Assembly (NCBI RefSeq): GCF_963082655.1
Contig: NC_081555.1
Span: forward strand, 94,256,914 to 94,320,913
Length of the DNA stretch: 64,000 bases
From: Stomoxys calcitrans
Lineage: Eukaryota; Arthropoda; Insecta; Diptera; Muscidae
Reading direction: 5' to 3'
Of this stretch, positions 9,474-18,193 are shown piece after piece; positions within the stretch are counted from its first letter, which is position 1; each line of letters begins with the position of its first letter. The notes under the pieces were generated by a model that did not search any database, was not told where the DNA came from, and saw nothing but the letters and a program-made list of their open reading frames with translations. A program made the translations under genes and the position numbers.

Positions 9474-12400
9474 CTGGGGAAAAATAATTTTCCATTAATT
9501 ATTGAAACATTGAAAAAAATTTGCTGCTCACCTTAAAGCATAGTGCCAAAACAATTTGCGTATCGTTCAGATTATGTTTTAGTGCATCCTTATTGCGATA
9601 TTTTGGCATAATAGTTCCGAAAATTCGATGTTCGATTAGGGGCCAATTCCTCAGGTAGGTATGATCGTAGCGAGTAAAAAAACTTTCCTTATATGCCGCC
9701 AAAATCGACTCCTCGTTCGAATGGGCCAAGGAGACAACAGCGGCACACAAATCAATAAGTTCGTTTAAATCGAAATACAACTCAGAGGGAACTCCACACG
9801 AAGCCAGAAAATCAACAGAATTTAGCTTAATAGTGACCATACCCACTGAAATAGAAGAAAAGGCATTATTTAGACCAGAAAGCAATTCTAGTGAAAAAAA
9901 AAAACTGAACATGAAAAGAAATTTACGCCTAAAACTAAATTTGTCTTACACAAACTCTAGCTCGAGTTAGAATAGTGATAGTATATCCCGGTAGCTTAGA
10001 TGGGAACGTGCTCAGATTACCATTGCGTAGTTTGTGGTTTCGATCTATTACGATAGACTTGTACAATCAGGCACCCTGAAGTCGTTGGCGTCGGGTCATG
10101 ACTTATTAGAAGATGCAAGGAGCTCCTTTGAATCATGGGAAATACCGTCAGGATGTCTTCCCGTGCAAGCTTCTGTGGGATAGACGCTATTTGCGATGGC
10201 ATAACCGAGTATTTCGCTTAATAGGACGTCACTTGTTCTGCTTAAGGTACTTAATCCCCTCGTCATTCATGAGAGGTCTGAAATGGCTGACTGGATGATG
10301 CTCTCACTGGTACGCCACAACGCACTTCCCGGGGCTCTCGGATGTGGCCAGTGGACCGGTTAATTCTACGTTACGAATGTCCCTTGGAGCTAAGGCGCTG
10401 TCGGTTGTTGAGGTATGATAACGGAGGTGAGGATAATCCGAGCGATTAATTTATTCTAATCCTACAAATCAACCGGACTGAATGGAATATCGCCAGCCAC
10501 GCTGCAGACGGCGGGACCGTATGTCATGAGACTTTTGGAAGGAATTTATAGGGCTTGCGTTTGCTTGGCTTTGTGCCGACTGTGTGACGGGAGGTAAGGG
10601 TCGTTTTTATTAGCAAGGCGGGCAAACGGGGTCACTCACGGCCCAAGGATTTTAGGGCAATCTGTAGTCTTTTGCCTTGAAGACACTTGAAGGACTGTTG
10701 AATGCGATCATCAAGGGTCTACTTGACCCATCGTTGATTCTCAGGTCCTTCGTGGTGGAAAGAGTGACAGTGGTTGCCTATCCCTGCACGGGATAACTAC
10801 CATATATGCTGGAACTTTGAACTGGGATCTGTGTGTTATTCATTGTTATCAAGGGAAGCTTAGCTGCGAGCTACCGGGCGCGACAAATCCCGGACAGTCA
10901 GCGGTATCGAGCAGAGAGTCTCAATGAGAGAACGGGCGGCACGGCTATTGCATAAATACTGAGTGCCTATGATGCTCTATATGACAAGGCGAGTTATTCT
11001 CGCTTTTAAATAACCTATAGGCATCATGTGCCCGCGACGATCGCTCCTTTGGACCGGAACGCTCACCTATGGAAGCTAGGCGAGGATCGCCACCACTATC
11101 CGCAACCTGTGGATGCGTCCAATAGCTCGGATCTAAGCTTCTCGTGATAGTGCGTACAACCGGCTGCCAGATTCCAGTTTATGTGGTGCTCACTATCACT
11201 TGCCAGGCCGATGGAGTCCTTCATCGGCAAGGGCACACTGCTACAACAACGATGATGCTTTTTGCCACAGAATCTGACAACGTAGGCATTATGGCTATAC
11301 TCCTGTATTGTCGTCAAGCCAGGGTACGATCGGAAATCCACCCCTCCATTCACCGGTTACTGCTCATTGACACCTACCGAAGATTGATGCAAGGCACTTC
11401 AGGTATGTGGCTCTCCCGGCACAAAAAGGGCCACACATATACGCTGAGGCGATAGTCCCTATTCGCTGTCGTCAGATTGTTGGACTTAATGGATGCTGAT
11501 TGTCATATTACTACCGACTGTGCAAATTTCTGCCTAATAGAACAAAAATATGAAGAATCTACGAATTCAAATCAGGAAAACCCGTTTACTGGGAGCTACA
11601 GTAAAGTTACAGCATCCTTTCAAGTCAAGGGGACAGTGGCACAGAATAGTTCTACATACCCCACTGAAAAACAGGTTTAACAAATCGAATTTTTATACTA
11701 AACATTTTGTTACTTAAATTGTTGACATTGGTTCCTAGAATTAAAATCAGTTGAAATTTTTTGACTAAAGTCTTATTCTTACTACGATTCTGTCAGTTTC
11801 CATAACTGCTCTTTATGAAAAGGTATGTAGACTTATCTGTGCCACTGTATACATAAACCAATATAGATAGACTTAAAATGTCAAGATAAGCAAAAGTAAA
11901 ATCGTTATGTAATAAACCGCAGGGTCAATCCCATGGCAGCCGGTTGTACGTACCGATCTTTTATCGGTCTCAGTGTACAACACACTGCTATAACTTTCGG
12001 AACGGGATAACTACGAGCATCACACAGACCGGAACTTTGAGCTCCAATCTGTGTGGTGTTCTTTGTTATCACGAGAAGTTTAGCTGGGCTATAAAAAGGA
12101 GGTCCCTTATCATTGAGCTCAAAACCTAAATCCGACTGCACTCATTGATATGTGAGAAGTTTACCCCTGTTCCGTAGTGGAATGTTCATGGGCAAAATTT
12201 GCAATTTGCATTTAGCTGGGAGTTGCCGGGCGGGTCCAAGGAGTTGCGGATAGTGGAATGTTCCATACGAAGTTGCTGCAACAGCAGTTGCGGGCAATCA
12301 GCGGTATCGAGTGGAGTCTCAGTGAGATGCTCGATACAACAAGGAGGGATATAGACGCCTCTTTTCCTGCGGTGGTCAATCGTTGAGACCGGAACAAGCT

Positions 12401-15245
12401 TACTCACCTAGAGGAGCTTGACAAGGATCGCCATCTCCATACGCAAATGTGGCTACAACAACAACAGTTTGTGGTGCGACGGTGTGGTGCGACAGGCAGA
12501 AATATTCAGTCGAGGCTAATGATACATATCCACCACCACCATAGACTTTGTTCGACATTTCTTGGTAGTTGGAACAGAATATCGCATACAAAATTGCATC
12601 CAGTTATGCTCAAAAAGTCAAATTGGAAGATTGGTTTGTATGAAAGCTTTAACAGGTTATGGACAATTTGACGATTGGACAAGAGTGACGCTACAAAAGT
12701 AGACCGATAGGGACAGTTACCGACGACATATTTTTTGCTGCTCTTTTGTCATTTCTCTTTAGTAAGTTTTGCCATTTCATGATGGAAAGATACGCGAGCC
12801 AACGAGTCGAAATTATTAAAATTTGCCACAGAAATTTGGAGTCAGTAGCCTCAACATTAAGAGTGCTACGATGAGGCTCATTTCTGGCTGAATGGCTTCA
12901 TCAATAAGCAAAATATGCGTTATTGGTCAGACAGCAATCCACACGTACTCATTGCATGCCGAAAAAATTACCGTTTGATGCGGTTTATGGACCGGCGGTG
13001 TCATTGGGCCGTACTTCTTCTGTGATGACCAAGACCAGCACGTTAATGTGAATGGGAATCGCTACCGTTCAATGATAACACAATATTTTTGGCCCCAATT
13101 GGATGATATGGACTTGGAGGACATGTGGTTCCAGCAGGACGGCATTACAAGCTACACAGGTAATGCCACAATCAATTTATTGGAAACCAAGTATGCAGAA
13201 CGTGTTATCTCACAAAATGGTTCAGTCGATTGTTCGAAAAAAAATGTTTGAAAAATGTCGGAAATTGGGTTCAACGTCTGGACTTTTGCAAGCGTGCCCG
13301 TGGTGGCCATGCAAAGAAATCGAGTTCCATTTATAATGGCTTCGAATGTACTTTCACAGGAATAAAAAATTTCATTGATATCCAAAACCGTTGTTTTATT
13401 AAAAAAAAAAGCTTGTAGCGCTCTTAAAGACCCTGTAGATGCTGGCTGAGATGGATTTATATGTGGCTATAGCAAGTTATAGATCAATTTTAACCATGTA
13501 ATCATAGGCTATATTGGAAGGTATATAAAGATTTCTAGCTGTGTCTAGCCTTTTTTGGCCTTAAATGCAATTTCCTTTATGGGAAAAGTTTCATAAAAAA
13601 TGTATCCTTATCGATCATCGTCAACATAAACGGATAATAAATTTCAAATTTTAAATCTTAAAAAGTATACTTATGGGTGCCAGTATTTAAATAAATTTTT
13701 TCACTTACATAAATGAGCAGAGTCCTTATCCACTATAAAAACATAGTCGTAATCAGGAAAGCCACCAATAATTTCGATCAGTATACATACGACTTCGCAC
13801 ATGCGCGAATGTATATCGGCCAATTCATTTGTGTGCATAATACAAAATATCGAACGTACACAGCTCATAGCATCGCGCAAAATAACGACTCCATATTGTA
13901 GATTTTGCTGTTGATAGTAACAGCCAAAAAGTATAATCGGTATGTGCCAAGCATTGGCAATACATTTAAGTCGAAGAACAGCATCAAAATCGGTTTCACG
14001 TATGCGATGCAAAGATTGTCTAAAAGCGAACAAAGAGTCGCAACTGTCTAAATTATACTCAGGATTGTCTGAATTCATTGTAATGACTTACTGTTCGGAT
14101 GGCTTGGCCCACTCTACATCCAAGCGTTTTCCTCTCAAGGTGGCTCCTTGCAATTTTTTAAGGCAAATTTCAGCAGCCTCACGAGTGGTGAAATCCAGAA
14201 ATGCAGTTTGTCGTACCTTGGATATTTTATTAAATGATGTTCTTGGAACGTATTTGACCAACAACTCAACTATATCGCGTTTATTTACTGTCAAATCAAC
14301 ATTGCGTGCAAATAGAGTATTGGACTGAAAAGAAAAAAAGAAAGACATTTTGAATAACCTGGTCTATCAGAATTTAAGTCAAATCCACACTCTTACCGCT
14401 ATGGAAATATTACTATCACGTTCACTATTGGCCCAAACAACTTTCAAATCTCTGTCCCACATTCGTACCAGACCTGGTGTTATGCTCTTCTTGGCCTCCA
14501 GAGCATGCATATGTGTGGGAAAGTGTACAAAGACATGACCACGATTACCTGTTATTGTTGTCTGAGTTGATGAAACACCGTTGTCCGACGACTGTCCACC
14601 ATTACCATCATGTGAAAATGAAGAACCAGGACGTGCAAAAATACGTTCCATTGTAGGAAAAATCTTGCGTAGCTTATCCTCAATTTCATGCTCACTTAAA
14701 TGTTTGGGTATATTGGTGACAAACAAGCGGCACTTCTCATAAGAATGCAAAATTTCCAATTTACGGCCAGGCGCTATATAATAGTGGCTAAGAACTTCCA
14801 TGGCACACGCTGCGTCTTCTTCCGTTGTGTACTTAATATACGCATAGCCACGATATGTTTGATTGAAATCCATTGGAAGACGGATTTCATAGATCTTTCC
14901 AAATCTCAAAAATGGTCCAAGCAATTGGTGCTCATTTATATCACGTGGTATGCGACGCACATATAATTCACAAACACTATTTGGCGGTGGTCCAACCCAA
15001 TCCTCGGGAGGTCCCAGAACTTTGCGGCCATTCATGTGCACAAGTTCCATGTTAAAGCCCGGTTCGGCTTTAAAAGTGGAATTTGAAGGCGAAGGCGATG
15101 AAGAAGCCATATTGGCATAATCAAAGTCATTCGATGGATTTGAACAGGCGCCACCAGGCGAGTTGTAAGAATTACTGCTAGTCACTTGATTCATTGAAGA
15201 ATCGTCATAATTACTGGCAGTTAATTGATGGATTTCGGTTTCCAT
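8955..15245 (-). CDS. Gene A: A1CF/RBM46/RBM47-like RNA-binding protein
   Basis: Five exons, 15245-14397, 14324-14092, 14019-13709, 9845-9532 and 9473-8955, join in frame to a 741-aa protein. A family signature NGRKVLGPPEDWVGPPP (residues 72-88) precedes RRM1 (about 92-168, RNP1 RGYAYIKY, canonical). RRM2 (172-275) has RGHVFVHF, with histidine at an aromatic position. RRM3 (284-361) has RQTAFLDF and is also degenerate. A dsRBD-like fold follows (about 370-460), then a C-terminal region ending in a proline-rich tail (PTPPPPAP). The order RRM x3 plus dsRBD-like is that of A1CF, RBM46 and RBM47, which bind mRNAs; Drosophila Tut acts with Bam and Bgcn. The frame is open to a stop at 15372-15374 with no ATG before 15245, so I start there; an upstream exon is possible. 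The third intron is swollen by transposons. Confidence 0.85.
9532..9845 (-). CDS. Gene A exon 4
   Basis: 314 nt, acceptor CTTCTATTTCAG, donor GTGAGC. It reads GMVTIKLNSVDFLASCG and ends LNDTQIVLALCFK. It aligns with gene B exon 5, which has FNDMEITLLQ at the corresponding end. Confidence 0.8.
9990..10790 (+). mobile_element. LINE relic (EN end and RT) in gene A intron 3
   Basis: Reading frames give LEDARSSFESWEIPSGCLPV and QASVG, then YKSTGLNGISPATLQTAGPY with VMRLLEGIYRACV, then LKTLEGLLNAIIKGLLDPSL, which is the entry to the reverse transcriptase domain. Several stops and shifts are present. It lies antisense to gene A. Confidence 0.65.
10786..11115 (+). repeat. CAA-tailed repeat, family 2
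   Basis: The landmarks are GGGATAACTACCATA, AGCTGCGAGCTACCGGGC, CAGCGGTATCGAGCAGAGAG and AATAACCTATAGGCA. The tail region runs into a partial family-1 unit at 11145-11250 (ATGGAGTCCTTCATCGGCAA, then CTGCTACAACAAC). Confidence 0.7.
11251..11924. other. Intronic spacer, nothing recognised
   Basis: About 0.67 kb inside gene A intron 3. The short plus-strand frames at 11144-11680 have no recognisable domain and start inside repeats. Confidence 0.4.
11925..11995 (+). repeat. Partial family-1 CAA repeat
   Basis: It keeps CCCATGGCAGCCGGTTGTAC and CAGTGTACAACACACTGCTA but lacks the middle third. Confidence 0.65.
12003..12480 (+). repeat. Family-2 CAA repeat split by a SINE
   Basis: The left part runs to 12088 and the right part resumes at 12211 with the duplicated word TTTAGCTGGG. 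The unit then continues through CAATCAGCGGTATCGAG to GTGGCTACAACAACAACAG. The insertion is described separately. Confidence 0.8.
12089..12210 (+). mobile_element. SINE insertion with perfect 10-bp TSD
   Basis: A 122-bp insert begins CTATAAAAAGGAGGTCCCTT and ends AAAATTTGCAATTTGCA. It is flanked by TTTAGCTGGG at 12079-12088 and 12211-12220. Relatives lie at 18640-18905, 32030-32285, 34320-34450, 49950-50085 and 51440-51735. The 49950 copy carries a pol III B-box, so the family is probably tRNA-derived. This copy lacks that head and is 5'-truncated. Confidence 0.85.
12690..13410 (+). mobile_element. Degraded mariner transposase relic
   Basis: The frames read MMERYASQRVEIIKICHRN (N-terminal helix-turn-helix), then after a deletion DEAHFWLNGFINKQNMRYWS, then WPQLDDMDLEDMWFQQDGI and the C-terminal AERVISQNG. 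These are landmarks of a Tc1/mariner transposase with DEAHFWLNG around the second catalytic aspartate. It is frameshifted. It is related to, but distinct from, the 597-bp fold-back family in this window. It sits in gene A intron 3, antisense. Confidence 0.8.
13709..14019 (-). CDS. Gene A exon 3 (dsRBD-like domain)
   Basis: 311 nt, after a CGCTTTTAG acceptor and before a GTAAGTG donor. It carries LRLKCIANAWHIPIILFG and the conserved ADIHSRMCEVVCILIE helix. The phases (in 2, out 1) match gene B, where the same protein region is split by an extra intron. Confidence 0.8.
14092..14324 (-). CDS. Gene A exon 2 (RRM3)
   Basis: 233 nt, between a TTTTCTTTTCAG acceptor and a GTAAGTC donor. It enters in phase 0 and leaves in phase 2. 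It holds RRM3 alone (NTLFARNV ... RLDVEWAKP). Skipping it would put exon 3 out of frame and hit a stop after seven codons. Confidence 0.85.
14397..15245 (-). CDS. Gene A exon 1 (RRM1 and RRM2)
   Basis: 849 nt from the chosen ATG to ...SIA, followed by a GTAAGAG donor on the minus strand. It ends in phase 0. The serine- and asparagine-rich leader (residues 1-65) looks disordered. RRM1 and RRM2 are both whole in this exon. A linker with DGNGGQSSDNG and TQTT splits RRM2 before its RNP1. Confidence 0.85.
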
Positions 15246-15416
15246 GTGTAATTGGTAGATTTTTTTATGGAATTGGTAGATTTTTCCAGTTGCTTCTTCC
15301 TCAGATTCCGTTAAGTTCAATTTGCTAGGTAATGGCAGGGTTGCCGTTTGGGAATAATTATGTAGCAAGTTCTAGTGATGCCATAAATTGATTAATTATA
15401 GACTATTATCGCATTT

Positions 15417-15424
15417 TATCGATA
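15417..15424. promoter_or_regulatory. DREF-type site TATCGATA
   Basis: An exact palindromic TATCGATA about 170 bp upstream of the gene A start codon. DREF binds this word at housekeeping and germline promoters in Drosophila. Function here is inferred. Confidence 0.55.
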
Positions 15425-15457
15425 ACTTAAGCGCAGCCCATGGCTGAATTATCTCTC

Positions 15458-15566
15458 AAACCCCGTTTACACTGCTCATTAAATCCGGATTTAAGGCTCT
15501 CGTCAGCTGATTTCATAGAGCGAAACAGATGATCGAGCCATTAAATTCGGATTGCAAACGGGGTTT
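15458..15566. mobile_element. Small inverted-repeat element, AAACCCCGTTT termini
   Basis: A 109-bp unit starts AAACCCCGTTTACACTG and ends CAAACGGGGTTT. The arms continue inward as imperfect complements (ATTAAATCCGGATTTAA against TTAAATTCGGATT). A 121-bp relative lies at 59436-59556. It has no coding capacity, so it is a MITE-like element. Confidence 0.75.
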
Positions 15567-15614
15567 CACTTGTAAGTTTATACAAACATTTTTATGAACT
15601 AAATGCAAAAACAA

Positions 15615-15875
15615 ATTTTGTCCGTTTACACTGCATTTTTGGGGATTTAAGTGACATACACATGCGTATGAATGTGCATATGACACACATTCATACACAA
15701 TTCTTGAAAAAATATTTTGTACTTTTATCGATTATTCAGCCATAAAATCGAATTTATTTGGAATTAAATTAATCCTATACAAATTAATCCTATAAAGTAA
15801 AAAAAAATGGAATTTGTCACTTAAATCCCGAAAAGGCCATACCCCCGGGTTTAGTGGCCAATGTAAACGTACTTT
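15615..15875. mobile_element. Second inverted-repeat element, CGTTTACA termini
   Basis: CCGTTTACACTGCATTTTTG at the left and CCAATGTAAACG at the right are complementary at the ends. Internal GGGATTTAAGTGACA and GTCACTTAAATCCC are exact complements. The termini resemble the 109-bp element just to the left, which suggests a larger member of the same group. Confidence 0.6.
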
Positions 15876-15904
15876 AAATATCAGTGCAAAGTTGTCTGGT
15901 AAGT

Positions 15905-15912
15905 TATCGATA
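15905..15912. promoter_or_regulatory. DREF-type site TATCGATA
   Basis: An exact TATCGATA inside the longer palindrome AAGTTATCGATAACTT, between genes A and B. Confidence 0.5.
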
Positions 15913-17261
15913 ACTTGCAATAACAGATATCAAAAACTGTTAATCGTTATTTGCACTTTACGTGGCGAAACAATTTAATGGAGGTCTCCTTTGTACAACA
16001 ACCACCCATCATATGGCGAATCCGCCATCTTGTCATCAAGCTGATCGATGTTTTGCCAACGCACATATTTGTGCGCGTGTATGTAAATGTGTGCGTGCAT
16101 GAGCAGAGAATATGCGAGAAGGAAGATATTGCAAACAAAAATCTGTCACCTTAATACCGTCAAGCATGTCGGCTGTTAACAGTTTTAAGCAAAAAAAAAA
16201 TTGATGAAGATTACAAATATATACAGAAAAGCGATCAGCCGACATACAATTTTTTTTTATATTTGGCAGTACTTGGCATTGAGGATGTCATCTTGTTTTT
16301 TTTTAACATACATTCTTTGTTAACGTTTTCTTCTATTTGATGAAATTTTCAATCGGCAGCTTTGACATCCTTAATAGTGTTCATGGGACCTATCCACTTT
16401 TCGTTTTCGCAAGTGATCTAACCTTCTATAAGTGAATTCTGGGACAAAACGTACTTTTCAATATATGTCATGTAATGATTACATGATGATAGACGCAAAA
16501 CATCGAAAAAATAAAATGATTTTGATTTTTCAGCCATCACTGATGATTTTGTGTACATTAAAATGACCATGCATCATGATGTGCTATGTAAAGTCTCCAT
16601 AAAATGGGCCGAATTGCTTCAGTTATGAGGTCTTTACATGGCACATCATGATGCGCGGTTATTGTAATAGTTTCGTGTGTTGATTACAGCTTTTGCCAAA
16701 AACTGTGCATCGATTTTTTTCTTTTATTGGATTTTATTTAATTTTTCATAGTTTATTTCTCATTTTACAACTTTTTTTTGGCACAGAACGTGTTTTCCAA
16801 CATTTGCCAATTATAGATTACACATTTCTTTTTAAACAGTAATCGATAGACGCCATTCATCGAAAAAATCAAATTAATTTAATTTTTCAGCCATGACTGA
16901 TGGTTGTGTGTACATATGACGGATACACCCATGACATAATTACCAGGTAGAATACCATAAAAAGCTGAATACAACTTTTTCTCGCGAAGTGCAATATCTG
17001 TCAACGAGTTTTGGTTGTGTGTGTATAATATTTGAGAACCATCACACGCACACAACGAAAAATGGCTCGAATTAGTAACATACCCAAAATCAGAGTTGCC
17101 CTAACCACTGATTTTGACAGACCACTGTCTCAATATTTTGTTGTTGTACAACTGCCACCACCTGGATATACCTTTATTTTCACCAATACTATTACAATGA
17201 CCATGCATCAAATGTGCCATGTGAACTCCGCATTGTAGGAACTACTCTTTTATCGGCAAAT
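15913..17261. other. Intergenic region between divergent genes A and B
   Basis: There is no coding feature. Segments 16490-16555 and 16846-16914 are diverged copies of each other (GATAGACGC, CATCGAAAAAAT, TTTTTCAGCCAT.ACTGATG). A fold-back at 16568-16660 is listed separately. Confidence 0.5.
16568..16660. repeat. Imperfect hairpin, arms about 29 bp
   Basis: CATGCATCATGATGTGCTAT at the left is complementary to the arm around 16631-16660, which contains ATGGCACATCATGATGCG. The loop is about 35 nt. A third partial copy (CATGCATCAAATGTGCCATG) lies near 17200. It could be a MITE relic or a structured upstream element. Confidence 0.6.
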
Positions 17262-17269
17262 TATCGATA
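17262..17269. promoter_or_regulatory. DREF-type site TATCGATA
   Basis: An exact TATCGATA about 250 bp upstream of the gene B start codon. An initiator-like TTCAGTGTG follows at 17365-17373, so transcription of gene B may start there. Confidence 0.55.
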
Positions 17270-17515
17270 ACATAATGTTTGCATTAACAGGGTGAAGAAT
17301 ATATCGATTAAATATATATCGACGCCACAGACTATGTTACACCCTATCAAAAGTACCGTTGGTTTTCAGTGTGTGTTGGTGTTCTTTGAAAAATAAAAGT
17401 TAAACACGTTTAAAGGAAAAAAGAAAAAAATTCATTCATTAAGAATAACAAATGTGAACAATTTATCAATATCTCAATTTTCGGCAATCGTTATTTCAAT
17501 TTAATTCGCGTAAAC

Positions 17516-18193
17516 ATGACTCATGATCTTAAGACTGGTGAGGGCAGCAATTACGAAGCTTTGCCCGTAATTCTGGAGAATGGACGCAAAGTTTATGGTC
17601 CACCACCGAACTACAAAGATCCAGCGCCAACCTATCAGTGTGAATTGTATGTAACACGCATTCCCCAGCAACTAGACGAATTGGCATTTCTCAGGTGGCT
17701 GCATCGCATTGGACCTGTATATGAGTTCCGCCTTATGATGGACACTGGCAGCTCCAATCGGGGATATGCATTTATACGTTATTGTAGCGAAAACAATGCA
17801 CTTGCTGCCTTTGAACTGCTAAAGCATCTGTTTGTATGTGGCAGTGAGGATCGCCTTGGTGTCTATAGATCCCAGGGAAAAAATCGTTTGTACATCAGTG
17901 GCATACCGCGGGCCATACCGCTGCCATTGTTGCAGGAAAACTTTAAATTATGCTTTCCGCAAATGCATAGCTGCACAGCGTATCCACCACTGAAACAGTG
18001 CAATAAAAAATTCATTGGTCGTGAGAACGAGGAGAATCGTGGTTTTGCGTTTATCGAATTCAAAGATCATGAAATGGCCTTGGAGGCTAAGAAACGTTTG
18101 ACACCGGGTCGTGTACGCATGTGGGGTGTTGATCTGAAAGTTCAATGGGCCAAACCCAAGGAGGAGTTGCAACTGACTGGTGTGGGAACAAAG
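17516..18193 (+). CDS. Gene B exon 1 (RRM1 and RRM2)
   Basis: 678 nt, 226 codons, ending GVGTK before a GTAAAA donor, phase 0. If the 63-nt intron 1 were retained, the frame would add 16 residues and stop at 18242-18244. Confidence 0.85.

Noticed and set aside
15246..15368. Start of gene A at 15368
   Set aside because: The codon there is TTG on the minus strand, not ATG. The first in-frame ATG is at 15245. An upstream exon remains possible.
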